In this document: piece by piece, positions 1 to 8,253 of the stretch | Numbering within the stretch: position 1 is the first letter of the stretch | Layout: each line of letters begins with the position of its first letter | NCBI GenBank assembly: GCA_024692905.1 | Contig: JAILLY010000006.1 | Coordinates: forward strand, 1-64,000 | Origin: Lachnospiraceae bacterium | GTDB taxonomy: Bacteria; Bacillota; Clostridia; Lachnospirales; Lachnospiraceae | Reading direction: 5' to 3' | Length of the DNA: 64,000 bases | Translations under genes and position numbers: made by a program | Notes under the pieces: model-generated | Seen by the model: only the letters and a program-made list of their open reading frames with translations | Database searches by the model: none | Told to the model about the DNA's origin: nothing

Positions 1-45
1 GCCCTGTCACGGCGGAGGTCGTCGGTTCGAGTCCGATCTGGGTCG
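1..45 (+). tRNA. tRNA-Asp (GTC), 5' part cut off by window edge
   Basis: The window opens inside the anticodon arm. The loop reads CTGTCAC, giving anticodon GTC (Asp). The T-arm at 21-37 (GTCGG, TTCGAGT, CCGAT) pairs fully with one G-U. The 3' acceptor strand is 38-44 with discriminator G45, as expected for tRNA-Asp. No CCA is encoded. It is the first of five tRNA genes read in the same direction. Confidence 0.9.
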
Positions 46-62
46 GTTATGTTATATTAAAC

Positions 63-135
63 GGGGTCTTAGCTCAGCTGGGAGAGCATCTGCCTTACAA
101 GCAGAGGGTCATAGGTTCGAGCCCTATAGGCCCCA
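63..135 (+). tRNA. tRNA-Val (TAC)
   Basis: Complete 73-nt cloverleaf. The acceptor GGGGTCT at 63-69 pairs with AGGCCCC at 128-134, and the discriminator is A135. The anticodon loop CTTACAA gives TAC (Val). The T-loop is TTCGAGC. CCA is not encoded. It lies 17 nt after tRNA-Asp in the same cluster. Confidence 0.97.
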
Positions 136-172
136 CTTTACTCATAAGATATTCTACCTGTTAAGGGTAGTT

Positions 173-204
173 CGCGCCATTTAAGATCGCTTCGCGATGG
201 GCGC
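173..204 (+). repeat. Hairpin in the tRNA-Val/tRNA-Thr spacer
   Basis: Nested inverted repeat. GCGCC at 174-178 pairs with GGCGC at 200-204, and ATCGC at 186-190 pairs with GCGAT at 194-198 around a short TTC loop. There is no T-run after it, so it is not a classical terminator. It may protect or guide processing of the polycistronic tRNA transcript (inference). Confidence 0.5.
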
Positions 205-211
205 TCACTTC

Positions 212-252
212 ATATTAAGGAATCCTCCCGCAAGCGGGTCCCTCCTTAATAT
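212..252 (+). repeat. Hairpin element, copy 1, between tRNA-Val and tRNA-Thr
   Basis: A perfect 10-bp outer stem (ATATTAAGGA at 212-221 with TCCTTAATAT at 243-252) surrounds a GC-rich inner stem CCCGC/GCGGG (227-231 with 234-238). It ends 4 nt before tRNA-Thr. The same plan recurs at 365-402, so this looks like a small repeated spacer element rather than random sequence. Confidence 0.6.
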
Positions 253-256
253 CAAT

Positions 257-329
257 GCCGATGTGGCTCAATTGGCAGAGCAGCTGATTTGTAATCAGCA
301 GGTTATCGGTTCGAGTCCGATCATCGGCT
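257..329 (+). tRNA. tRNA-Thr (TGT)
   Basis: Complete 73-nt tRNA. The acceptor GCCGATG at 257-263 pairs with CATCGGC at 322-328, and the discriminator is T329. The anticodon stem GCTGA/TCAGC closes a TTTGTAA loop with anticodon TGT (Thr). The T-loop is TTCGAGT. CCA is not encoded. Confidence 0.97.
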
Positions 330-364
330 TTACCGGTTTTCTGCCGGTAATACTTAAAAAACAG

Positions 365-402
365 GTCATAAGGAATTCCCGCTTCGCGGTACCCCTTATG
401 AC
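365..402 (+). repeat. Hairpin element, copy 2, between tRNA-Thr and tRNA-Tyr
   Basis: A 9-bp outer stem (GTCATAAGG at 365-373 with CCTTATGAC at 394-402) surrounds an inner stem CCGC/GCGG (379-382 with 386-389) around TTC. Both copies carry TAAGGAAT before the inner CCCGC and CTTA after the inner GCGG. The outermost base pairs differ in a compensating way. It ends 7 nt before tRNA-Tyr. Confidence 0.6.
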
Positions 403-409
403 ATATAAT

Positions 410-491
410 GGGCGGATTCCCGAGTGGCCAAAGGGGACAGACTGTAAATCTGCTGGCAACGCCTTCGGTGGTTCGAATCCACCTCCGCCCA
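410..491 (+). tRNA. tRNA-Tyr (GTA)
   Basis: An 82-nt class II tRNA with a long variable arm. The acceptor GGGCGGA at 410-416 pairs with TCCGCCC at 484-490, and the discriminator is A491. The anticodon loop CTGTAAA gives GTA (Tyr). The variable arm lies between the anticodon arm and the T-arm (GTGG, TTCGAAT, CCAC). Confidence 0.97.
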
Positions 492-540
492 GTAAAGCAT
501 GAAAATGACGGGATCCAACGTTATTTTATGCTCATAATAA

Positions 541-614
<74 letters not shown>

Positions 615-618
615 TTCA

Positions 619-647
619 AACAATCCGTTTAACCGGGTTGTTTTTTT
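619..647 (+). terminator. Rho-independent terminator of the tRNA cluster
   Basis: AACAA at 619-623 pairs with TTGTT at 638-642, with additional internal CC/GG pairing. The 3' arm runs into seven T residues (641-647). It starts 4 nt after tRNA-fMet and just before the end of the convergent transporter gene. Confidence 0.8.
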
Positions 648-1962
648 ATTCATCGATCGCGGCGGAATCTTCAAAGGCTTTGATAAAATCCGGCTTTACA
701 TCCCCGTGCTTTGTCGGGATCAGAAGCAGCAGAGCAACAGCCGTACAAATTGAACCGTATATACCTATTATCCTGTAGCTGAAGGTATTTATGAAAAGAC
801 TTGCAAGAGTTGGTGTAATGATCTGCGCACCGGTTACAGCCGCATAATAAAAACCCATATATCGTCCCAGATCGTTATCCTTGCCAAGTTCAAGGATCAT
901 AGGCCCCAGATTTATTGCAAATAAAGGAAATCCTATCGCAGCTATAAGGAACCATATATATATCATATTAACGTGTTCGGGTGTAACCGTACTTACAAGC
1001 GCATAACCGGTAATACATGCAGCCATACCTGTAATACAGCTCTTTTTTCTTCCGATCACAGAGGTTATAAAAGCAGCCGGTATCATCATGAACATTCCTA
1101 TACCTACTTCAAGCAGGTACGGACCGGTCCATGATGCACTCTTGTGAAGATATCTTATAAGAAAATTCGTATAATGTGTATGGAAACCGTTATATCCCAT
1201 ATATATAAAAAGAACAGAGCAAAGTATCAATATAAGGCTCTTTCTTTCACTGTCCGTAAGCCGGGTCAAAGACCTGTCCTTTATGTCGGTCTTTTCATCC
1301 ATAAGTCCGAGTATTTCATTTTTTTCCCTGACTTCATCTACAAACTTTCTTTCCCTGACCGTTATTAGATAAACAGAGGTTGCGGCAAACATGGAAAGCA
1401 TCACGAAAACAAGACAGTAAGTGAAGATCGTGGTGTTATTTCTTTCCTTTATGAGCATATGTCCTATCACACCAAACAGGACACCACCGAGGCCGCCCAT
1501 GAGATTCAGTACGGCATTTGCCATTGTACGCTGCGGCCGGATAAAACAGTCTGCGGAAAGAGCGGCGGCCGGAGAGCGGTAAAGACTCATGAAGAATACA
1601 GTTATGAGTAGGAATATCAGAAAAGGGAGAAAACGGACGGATCCGTTAACAGCAGAGGCATCCTCAATACTCATAAGTGCCGATCCTGCAATACCTCCAA
1701 GCGTACCCGCAAGTATAATGGGCGTCCGTCTGCCAAACCTGCCGGTTATGCGGTCCGAAAGGATCCCGAACAGGGGCATAAAGATAAGGGCGATCACGTT
1801 ATCTGCAGACATGATCATAGAATAAACGGTGGTTCCCATATTGTAATGCTGGGACAAAATCAGAGGCACGACATAGTCATATGCCTGCCAGAACAAAGTC
1901 AGAGCAAAAAAGGGCAGGGAGATCAACACGGCACGGCCCCAATTCATCTTTGTCTCATTCAT
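646..1962 (-). CDS. MFS transporter, GPH/SLC45-like
   Basis: A 438-residue polytopic membrane protein with about twelve predicted helices, a cytoplasmic inner-membrane importer or exporter of the major facilitator type. The loop after the second helix carries the D-R-x-T-G-R-F-G-R-R-T-P motif (about residues 68-79). This resembles the sucrose/maltose SLC45-like branch of the glycoside-pentoside-hexuronide group more than drug exporters. A sugar or glycoside substrate is therefore likely but not proven. The ATG at 1962 has GGGAG 9 nt upstream. Its promoter (2024-2052) is back to back with the promoter of the next operon. It is monocistronic and convergent with the tRNA cluster. Confidence 0.85.
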   Translation of the reverse strand: MNETKMNWGRAVLISLPFFALTLFWQAYDYVVPLILSQHYNMGTTVYSMIMSADNVIALIFMPLFGILSDRITGRFGRRTPIILAGTLGGIAGSALMSIEDASAVNGSVRFLPFLIFLLITVFFMSLYRSPAAALSADCFIRPQRTMANAVLNLMGGLGGVLFGVIGHMLIKERNNTTIFTYCLVFVMLSMFAATSVYLITVRERKFVDEVREKNEILGLMDEKTDIKDRSLTRLTDSERKSLILILCSVLFIYMGYNGFHTHYTNFLIRYLHKSASWTGPYLLEVGIGMFMMIPAAFITSVIGRKKSCITGMAACITGYALVSTVTPEHVNMIYIWFLIAAIGFPLFAINLGPMILELGKDNDLGRYMGFYYAAVTGAQIITPTLASLFINTFSYRIIGIYGSICTAVALLLLIPTKHGDVKPDFIKAFEDSAAIDE

Positions 1963-2023
1963 ATTTAAATCTCCCGGAAAACATGTTATTTAAACCCGAT
2001 GCCGAATATGTTTCAACGCTAAT

Positions 2024-2052
2024 ATTATATATATTACATGCGGCTTTGTCAT
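2024..2052 (-). promoter_or_regulatory. Sigma-A promoter for the GPH-like transporter
   Basis: On the minus strand, ATGACA (2047-2052) and TATAAT (2024-2029) are separated by 17 nt. They match 5/6 and 6/6 of the consensus. The predicted start is about 55 nt before the ATG at 1962. Confidence 0.7.
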
Positions 2053-2065
2053 CATGCTAATAAAC

Positions 2066-2094
2066 TTGATGTTTGGGGGATTAAAAGGTATAAT
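2066..2094 (+). promoter_or_regulatory. Sigma-A promoter for the long 2128-13781 operon
   Basis: TTGATG (2066-2071) and TATAAT (2089-2094) are separated by exactly 17 nt, 33 nt before the ATG at 2128. The divergent transporter promoter ends only 13 bp away, so the two could share a regulator. Confidence 0.8.
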
Positions 2095-2127
2095 ACAGTG
2101 GACTATGTGTGAATATAAGGAGAAATC

Positions 2128-3321
2128 ATGAAATATTTGATCCTCGGAGCGGGACCTGCAGGACTGAGTTTTGCAAACAGGCTGCTTCAGAACGGAATAG
2201 ATGATTTTCTGGTACTTGAAAAGGAAGATGAGGCCGGAGGATTATGCAGGAGCAGGGATATCGGAGGATCACCGCTTGATATCGGAGGAGGTCACTTCCT
2301 TGATGTCAGGGACAAAGAAGTACTTGATTTTCTGTTCGGATTCATGCCGCGGGAATTATGGGACGGATACGAAAGGGATTCAAGGATAGCAGTAGGCGAT
2401 AATATCATAAACAGTCCCATAGAGGCAAATATCTGGCAGATGAAGATAAAGGACCAGGTTGAGTATCTCAAAGCCATAGCAGTGGCCGGATGCAACCTTG
2501 GAAAGCCCATGCCGGACAAATTTGTAGATTGGATATACTGGAAGCTTGGAGACAAGATCGCCGAAGATTATATGATCCCCTATAATAAGAAGATGTTCGG
2601 TGAGGACTTAAACGAACTGGGGACATACTGGCTTAACAAACTTCCGAACGTATCATTTGATGAGACTCTTATAAGCTGTCTTGAGAAAAAGGCATACGGA
2701 ACGCAGCCGGGACATGCGAAATTCTTCTATCCGAAGGAATTTGGATACGGGGAACTCTGGTTAAGGCTTGCAAAGGCTTTAGGGAGCAGGATACGATATG
2801 GTGAAAAGGCCAAAAAGCTTGATATTGACGGCAGGTGTGTCAATGATACATATAAGGCCGATATCATCATAAACACAGTCCCGTGGACGGCGATAGACAG
2901 GATAGACGGACTTGATGAAGATCTTGCGGGGGGACTTAAGAAGCTTAAACACAGTTCGGTCGTTATAGAATACATCGATGAGCAGCTTGATACGCCCGCA
3001 CACTGGATTTATTATCCGGATCCGGGGCTTGACTATCACAGAATCCTGGTAAGGCACAATTTCTGCCCGGGATCAAGGGGTTACTGGACCGAGACAAACC
3101 TGACGAGATTTGATAAGTCAGGGAAAGATGAAGATAATTATCATATAAATGAATATGCCTATCCCCTGAATACGACAGGAAAACAGGAGTTCATGAAGGA
3201 GCTTCTCGACCGTACCCGGACAAAGGGTATTTACGGTCTTGGAAGATGGGGAGAATGGCAGCATTATAATTCGGATGTTGTGGTCGCAAGGGCGATCCGG
3301 CTTGCCGATGAATTAAGGTAA
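2128..3321 (+). CDS. FAD-dependent oxidoreductase (amine oxidase / UDP-galactopyranose-mutase-like fold)
   Basis: A 397-residue cytosolic flavoprotein. The N-terminus has a Rossmann beta strand followed by G-A-G-P-A-G (residues 7-12), and an acidic residue ends the second strand (V-L-E-K, near 31), as in FAD-binding amine-oxidase and UGM-like enzymes. A following G-G-L-C-R segment and a G-G-G-H-F motif fit the FAD pyrophosphate region. The substrate is unknown. Neighbouring glycosyltransferases suggest modification of a sugar or isoprenoid-linked intermediate (inference). AAGGAGA precedes the ATG by 4 nt. It is the first gene of a long operon, 33 nt before the GT2 gene. Confidence 0.75.
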   Translation: MKYLILGAGPAGLSFANRLLQNGIDDFLVLEKEDEAGGLCRSRDIGGSPLDIGGGHFLDVRDKEVLDFLFGFMPRELWDGYERDSRIAVGDNIINSPIEANIWQMKIKDQVEYLKAIAVAGCNLGKPMPDKFVDWIYWKLGDKIAEDYMIPYNKKMFGEDLNELGTYWLNKLPNVSFDETLISCLEKKAYGTQPGHAKFFYPKEFGYGELWLRLAKALGSRIRYGEKAKKLDIDGRCVNDTYKADIIINTVPWTAIDRIDGLDEDLAGGLKKLKHSSVVIEYIDEQLDTPAHWIYYPDPGLDYHRILVRHNFCPGSRGYWTETNLTRFDKSGKDEDNYHINEYAYPLNTTGKQEFMKELLDRTRTKGIYGLGRWGEWQHYNSDVVVARAIRLADELR

Positions 3322-3354
3322 ACTTATCAGTTTGCCGTTATGTGAGGTTTATAG

Positions 3355-4074
3355 ATGAAAAAAACAATAATCGTAATGCCCGTCGCAAATGAAGAAACTA
3401 CGATGGAGGGCGTTCTTAAGCAGATAATGGAACTTCCGTACGATAATCTTTACGTATATCCTGTCATAGATTCCTACAGTAAGGACAGGACCGAAGAGAT
3501 CATCAGGGAGATGGAGTCAAGATACGACCGTATCAAGCTCATCTTCCATAAAGAATCAAAGGGAGTCATTACCTGCTATTTGTATGGGTTTAAGCAGGCG
3601 CTTCTTGACGGAGCGGAACAGATAATAGAAATGGACGGCGGAGGATCCCATCTGCCTCGAGAGATACCGCAGTTTCTGGAGAAACTGGATGAGGGTTATG
3701 ACTGTGTCTGGGGATCCCGTTTCATACCCGGAGGCGATATCACGAACCAGCCGCTGTACAGAAGGTTCTTAAGTTCGGGAGGAACGATACTTGCGAATCT
3801 TGTGCTGGGGACAAAACTTAAGGATATGACGAGCGGATTTGAAGCGTTTAAAAGGGAAGTCCTTGAGGGAATGGATCTGGATGCATTTATGTCAAGAGGT
3901 CATATGTACCAGACCGAAATGAGATATTATTGCAGGAACTTAAATACCGTAGAGGTTCCCATAAACTATATCGGATCAAAATCAAGTATCAAGCTCAAGT
4001 CTGTAACGGAGGCCCTTAAGTTATTGTTCAAGCTTAAGAAGAACGAAAAGAATATTTTTGTAAAAGATAAATGA
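3355..4074 (+). CDS. Glycosyltransferase family 2 (dolichyl-phosphate-mannose-synthase-like)
   Basis: A 239-residue GT-A-fold enzyme expected to transfer a sugar from a nucleotide donor to a polyprenyl phosphate or glycan. It has the N-terminal beta strand I-I-V-M-P-V-A-N-E-E (4-13), an acidic V-I-D-S motif, a metal-site-like E-M-D-G-G-G-S-H (where relatives usually have D-A-D), and W-G-S-R-F-I-P-G-G-D further on. There is no C-terminal membrane segment, so it is probably a peripheral enzyme. Its stop overlaps the next start (ATGA), which implies translational coupling to the membrane GT-C protein. A polyprenyl-phosphate-sugar donor made here could feed that GT-C enzyme (inference). Confidence 0.85.
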   Translation: MKKTIIVMPVANEETTMEGVLKQIMELPYDNLYVYPVIDSYSKDRTEEIIREMESRYDRIKLIFHKESKGVITCYLYGFKQALLDGAEQIIEMDGGGSHLPREIPQFLEKLDEGYDCVWGSRFIPGGDITNQPLYRRFLSSGGTILANLVLGTKLKDMTSGFEAFKREVLEGMDLDAFMSRGHMYQTEMRYYCRNLNTVEVPINYIGSKSSIKLKSVTEALKLLFKLKKNEKNIFVKDK

Positions 4075-5696
4075 TGGATTCGGATAATCTGAAGAAATAC
4101 AAAATAATATCGGTTGTTATCTTTGCGGTGATGATCGTTGCACTGGCCTGGCAGAGCGATGATGCATACCATGCATATGTTATGGCACGGCATCTGGTCG
4201 AGGGAAACGGCTTTGTTTACAACATAGGTGAAAGGGCAAGCGCATCTTCATGCCCGTTATTTACCCTTGTTATTGCATGCGGTTATTTTATTTTCAGGAA
4301 TATGTTCCTTATATCGTTGATCATATGCGTTATTTTTTCGACGGGCGCATATATAATAACAGTCAGGAACTTCTGCACAAATAAGGTTCAGACAGGGGTG
4401 TTATTTATCACGCTTGCCGGAAGTACCTGCTTTATAAGCTATACAACGAGCGGTCTGGAGAACTGCATGCTGTTCTTTCTGGCAGCAATGTTCCTTGGGC
4501 GTTATTTTTCAAAAGACAGGTATGATGCGAAGGAATTGTTTGTTTTTGCGTTACTGATCTCACTGACGGCGATGACAAGAATGGACGCAGTGCTCATGCT
4601 GGTACCTGCGGTTGTATATCTGTATCTGTTCAGACGAAACGGAGTTTCCTTTATTAAATCGGTATTGATCGCGGTAGCCGGACTTATGCCATTTATCTTA
4701 TGGGAACTGTTTTCAACATTTTATTACGGATTTCCTTTTCCGAATACGGCATATGTCAAACTCGGAACGACAATACCCGAAACGGAATATCTTATCAGAG
4801 GGGTCCAGTATTTCCTGACATCGCTTTGTTTCGATCCGGTCCTTATATTTATACCGGTAACGGCTGCGGTATTTGCGGTCATAACACGAAAGGCGCGGTA
4901 TATTGTATGTATGGGCGGTGTTTTACTTTATGCGCTCTATATTACATATATAGGCGGCGATTTCATGGTCGGGCGGCATTATACGGTACTGTTCTTTATC
5001 TCCGTTATCGTAATACTTAAGATCGTAAATGATGAAGAAACGGCAGATGCCCTCAAAAAGAGGTTTTTTTACAGATATGCAGCGGTCCTTGCGGCCGGAC
5101 TCCTGCTCTCTTTTGTCGGAAGGCCTGTGTCAGATCAGTTTTTGTTCGGACAGGGCAATTCACCCATAGCTGATGAAAGAGGGGGATACTTCAAATATAC
5201 AAGCCTTTATAACAATGCCGTATCAGGTATAAAAGACGGCAGGATGGTCATAAGGGATGCATGGAACGAGAGCGGTATCGATGAGCTGAGAGAAGGCGGT
5301 TATAAGGCGGGAATACTGGTAATGGTCCCCGGTATATCGATCTATTATAATTCTGATATCTATCTTAATGACCTTTATGCTCTCGGAGACCCCTTCCTGT
5401 CCAAGCTCCCTGCGGTTCGCGAGGAAAACTGGCGGATCGGACATATGTGGAGAGAAGCACCCGTAGGTTACTTAGAGACTGTATTATACGGTGAGGATGT
5501 AATAGAGAATGAGAGCCTCAGGGAATATTATGAGGTGATCAGGCTGATAACGAGAGGATCGTTGTGGGATAAGCAGAGGATCAGGGCCGTGATCGATCTG
5601 AACCTCGGAAAGTACGACCACCTTCTTGAGGAATACAGGGATACACTGGATGAGAACAATCACCAGATCACGGATGAGTATTTTGTCAGCAGATAA
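4071..5696 (+). CDS. Polytopic GT-C glycosyltransferase-like membrane protein
   Basis: A 541-residue protein with about ten membrane segments in the first 340 residues and a soluble C-terminal part. After helix 1 comes S-D-D-A-Y-H-A-Y (about 29-36), then N-x-G-E-R-A-S-A-S-S-C-P-L. This is the acidic motif plus extracytoplasmic loop pattern of GT-C enzymes that use lipid-linked sugar donors, such as ArnT or AftB-like arabinosyltransferases. It likely transfers a sugar outside the membrane. Donor and acceptor cannot be read from the sequence. The start overlaps the GT2 stop. A second ATG at 4074 is a possible alternative start. It ends 12 nt before the decarboxylase gene. Confidence 0.7.
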   Translation: MMDSDNLKKYKIISVVIFAVMIVALAWQSDDAYHAYVMARHLVEGNGFVYNIGERASASSCPLFTLVIACGYFIFRNMFLISLIICVIFSTGAYIITVRNFCTNKVQTGVLFITLAGSTCFISYTTSGLENCMLFFLAAMFLGRYFSKDRYDAKELFVFALLISLTAMTRMDAVLMLVPAVVYLYLFRRNGVSFIKSVLIAVAGLMPFILWELFSTFYYGFPFPNTAYVKLGTTIPETEYLIRGVQYFLTSLCFDPVLIFIPVTAAVFAVITRKARYIVCMGGVLLYALYITYIGGDFMVGRHYTVLFFISVIVILKIVNDEETADALKKRFFYRYAAVLAAGLLLSFVGRPVSDQFLFGQGNSPIADERGGYFKYTSLYNNAVSGIKDGRMVIRDAWNESGIDELREGGYKAGILVMVPGISIYYNSDIYLNDLYALGDPFLSKLPAVREENWRIGHMWREAPVGYLETVLYGEDVIENESLREYYEVIRLITRGSLWDKQRIRAVIDLNLGKYDHLLEEYRDTLDENNHQITDEYFVSR

Positions 5697-5708
5697 ACGG
5701 GGACGGCC

Positions 5709-7130
5709 TTGAAGAGATTATGTGAAGCCTTAAAGGATTATGTACAAAACGGAGATCTGTCATGCCATATGCCGGGTCATAAGGAGAATACCGGTCTCTT
5801 TCTCGGAGATGCCCTTAAATATGATGTTACCGAAGTAGACGGCCTTGATAACCTGCATGAGGCAGAGAGCGTTATCCGGGGATCGGAACGATTTGCAGCC
5901 GGTCTTTATAAGTCGGAGGAAACACATTTTCTCATAAACGGCAGCACGGCAGGTATTTTAAGTGCGGTATTTGCATCGACGGTACCCGGGGATGAGATCC
6001 TTATAGCCAGGAACTGCCATATTTCGGTGTATAACGCTGCGGAACAAAACAGGCTTAAGATCCGTTATATATACCCTGAGATATCGGATAAATACGGATT
6101 ATGTACCTGTATAAACGCAGAGGACTTTGCCGGGATGCTGAAGAAGTATCCCGGAATAAAAGCGGCCGTGATAACATCTCCCACTTATGAGGGGGTATGC
6201 TCGGATATACGAAGTATCGCAAAGGCTGCACATGAGTGCAATGTGGTATTGATCGTGGATGCCGCTCACGGAGCTCATTTCGGTTTTGACGAAGGATTTC
6301 CGTCATCGGCCGTAAGCGACGGGGCAGATATCGTGATCAACAGTGTCCATAAGACGCTTCCGGCACCTACACAGACGGCACTTATACATATTAACGGGCC
6401 GCTTGCGGACAGGGAAAGAATAAGACGGATGCTCAGGATATATCAGTCAAGCTCGCCTTCATACCTTCTGATGGCGGGAACAGATGATTGTATGAGCATA
6501 TTAAATGAACAGGGAAAAGAACTGTTTAAGCGCTTAAGAGAAAATCTGGACGGATTTGAAAAAAGAGCCAAAACACTTAAACATCTTAAGTATTTAAGTC
6601 CCGCCGTCCTTTGTGAGGAATGCAGAGCGGCGGATGCCGACCCGTGCAAGATAACGATATCAACCGCGGGATCCGGCATAAACGGAAAAGAGCTGTATGA
6701 CATACTGAGGACAAAATACCATATACAGCCCGAAATGGCTTCGCCCGGTCATTGCCTGCTGATCGTGACGATCATGGATGACAGGAAGACTTTTGAAAAA
6801 ATCATAAATGCGCTTGAATGCATAGATGAGAAGCTTTCCGAAGTAAAGAAAGACAATGATACGGCAGTCCGAAACCTGTATGCGGTAAAACCCAAACAGG
6901 TGATGCAGCCGTATGAGGCAATGTCTTCCATGAGTATTGAGACAGATCTGGGAGATGCAGCCGGATCGGTAAGTGCGGATTATCTTAAGATCTATCCGCC
7001 CGGGATACCGATGATCGTTCCCGGCGAAAGGATCACAAGGGAGTTTACCGGTATATTAAAGAATGTAAGAAACGCCGGTTTTTCTGTGCAGGGTATCGGT
7101 GCGGATAACCGGATAAAAGTCATACGGTGA
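5709..7130 (+). CDS. Orn/Lys/Arg decarboxylase family protein (YaaO-like)
   Basis: A 473-residue fold-type I PLP enzyme, predicted to decarboxylate ornithine, lysine or arginine to a polyamine precursor. The start is TTG with GGGGA upstream. The N-terminus has H-M-P-G-H-K, the family's substrate-side motif. The PLP lysine is K215 in S-V-H-K-T-L-P. The aspartate of V-D-A-A-H-G-A-H contacts the PLP ring nitrogen. It is much shorter than the roughly 700-residue inducible decarboxylases and lacks their wing domain, like Bacillus YaaO. In B. subtilis, yaaO also precedes a nucleotide kinase, yaaR and holB, so position supports the call. The substrate is not determined. Confidence 0.85.
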   Translation: MKRLCEALKDYVQNGDLSCHMPGHKENTGLFLGDALKYDVTEVDGLDNLHEAESVIRGSERFAAGLYKSEETHFLINGSTAGILSAVFASTVPGDEILIARNCHISVYNAAEQNRLKIRYIYPEISDKYGLCTCINAEDFAGMLKKYPGIKAAVITSPTYEGVCSDIRSIAKAAHECNVVLIVDAAHGAHFGFDEGFPSSAVSDGADIVINSVHKTLPAPTQTALIHINGPLADRERIRRMLRIYQSSSPSYLLMAGTDDCMSILNEQGKELFKRLRENLDGFEKRAKTLKHLKYLSPAVLCEECRAADADPCKITISTAGSGINGKELYDILRTKYHIQPEMASPGHCLLIVTIMDDRKTFEKIINALECIDEKLSEVKKDNDTAVRNLYAVKPKQVMQPYEAMSSMSIETDLGDAAGSVSADYLKIYPPGIPMIVPGERITREFTGILKNVRNAGFSVQGIGADNRIKVIR

Positions 7131-7164
7131 CGGTAAAAAGAAAAGACTGCGGGTGAAAGAACGG

Positions 7165-7770
7165 ATGTGTAAGATATTCTATTTAATAGGGAAAAGTTCC
7201 ACCGGTAAGGATACGATATATAAAAGGCTGATGAGCAGATTTCCCGGCAAGTTAAAGAGCGTGGTCATGTATACCACAAGGCCGAAAAGAGACGGTGAAA
7301 AGGACGGGGTGACCTATAATTTCGTAACCGAAGAGAAATATCTTGAATTAAAGGATAAAGGCGACATCATAGAGGAGCGTACATACGATACGGTTCACGG
7401 CCTCTGGAGATATTTCACCGTAAAGGATCCCGGAATGGATGAAGGAAACGGATATTATATCATATCCGGTGTGCTTAAATCATATGTGGGAACAAAGGAG
7501 TATTTCGGAGACAACAGGGTTTTGCCGATATATATAGAGGTGGAAGACGGAGAAAGGCTTACAAGGGCGTTAAAGCGCGAGAAGAAGCCGGGAAACCACA
7601 GATATGCCGAGATGTGCCGGAGGTTTCTTTCCGATACGGATGACTTTTCCGAAGAGAAACTAAAGGCTGCCGGGATCGTAAAGCGGTTTGAAAATGACGA
7701 TCTTAATGCATGCCTGAGCAGGATTGAAGATTATATCCTTGAAGAGACCGGCAATTTTACGGATGGTTAA
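7165..7770 (+). CDS. Guanylate-kinase-like P-loop kinase
   Basis: About 201 residues. The P-loop G-K-S-S-T-G-K-D-T lies at residues 9-17, followed by the GMP-binding-type T-T-R-P-K-R-D-G-E-K-D-G-V-T-Y motif of guanylate kinases. Fold and motif agree with GMP kinase, but the second half diverges from housekeeping Gmk. It occupies the slot between yaaO and yaaR where bacilli carry thymidylate kinase (tmk). The true substrate is open. An upstream GTG at 7153 is in frame. I prefer the ATG at 7165 because the P-loop then sits at the usual distance from the N-terminus. It is co-transcribed with its neighbours. Confidence 0.75.
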   Translation: MCKIFYLIGKSSTGKDTIYKRLMSRFPGKLKSVVMYTTRPKRDGEKDGVTYNFVTEEKYLELKDKGDIIEERTYDTVHGLWRYFTVKDPGMDEGNGYYIISGVLKSYVGTKEYFGDNRVLPIYIEVEDGERLTRALKREKKPGNHRYAEMCRRFLSDTDDFSEEKLKAAGIVKRFENDDLNACLSRIEDYILEETGNFTDG

Positions 7771-7797
7771 GCGTATCCGCTTAGGAAGGTGAAGACC

Positions 7798-8241
7798 ATG
7801 GATATGAAGATAAACCAGATGCTCCCGACCCAGAATGTGTCCGAGCATACCGAACAGGTAAAAAACGTTGATGAACAGTTTAAGTTCACTCTTATGAGCC
7901 GGATCGATGATGAAGGGCTCCAGGAGAGGCTTAATCTCATGTTCCAGGACATCACCATGCAGGGCAAGAAGATAGGTAAGCACATGGATGTAAGGGATAT
8001 GAAGCGGTACCGTACGCTCATTAAGGATTTTCTTAACGAGGTCGTAAACCGTTCGCATAAGTTCTCAAGAGAGAATTTCCTTGACAGGCGCGGACGGCAC
8101 AGGGTTTACGGGATAATAAGGCTTATCGATGAGAATCTGGATTCTCTGGCCGGAGAACTCATGAAAGAAGAAAAGGATCATCTTGCCATACTTAGCAGGA
8201 TAGATGAGATAAAAGGAATGCTGTTGGATATCTTTACCTGA
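7798..8241 (+). CDS. yaaR: YaaR family protein (DUF327)
   Basis: A 147-residue soluble, mostly helical, highly charged protein of the YaaR/DUF327 family. Its biochemical role is unknown. The assignment rests on sequence character (M-K-I-N-Q..., then N-R-S-H-K-F near the centre and an [12 protein letters not shown] segment) and on its conserved place directly before holB and ricT. AGGAAGG at 7783-7789 lies 8 nt before the ATG at 7798. A GTG at 7789 overlaps that Shine-Dalgarno sequence and is unlikely to be the start. Confidence 0.8.
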   Translation: MDMKINQMLPTQNVSEHTEQVKNVDEQFKFTLMSRIDDEGLQERLNLMFQDITMQGKKIGKHMDVRDMKRYRTLIKDFLNEVVNRSHKFSRENFLDRRGRHRVYGIIRLIDENLDSLAGELMKEEKDHLAILSRIDEIKGMLLDIFT

Positions 8242-8253
8242 CGGGGAGAGCTT

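Noticed and set aside
197..502. A 101-residue frame through the tRNA cluster
   Set aside because: It spans tRNA-Thr, most of tRNA-Tyr and both spacer hairpins. The tRNA calls explain the sequence.
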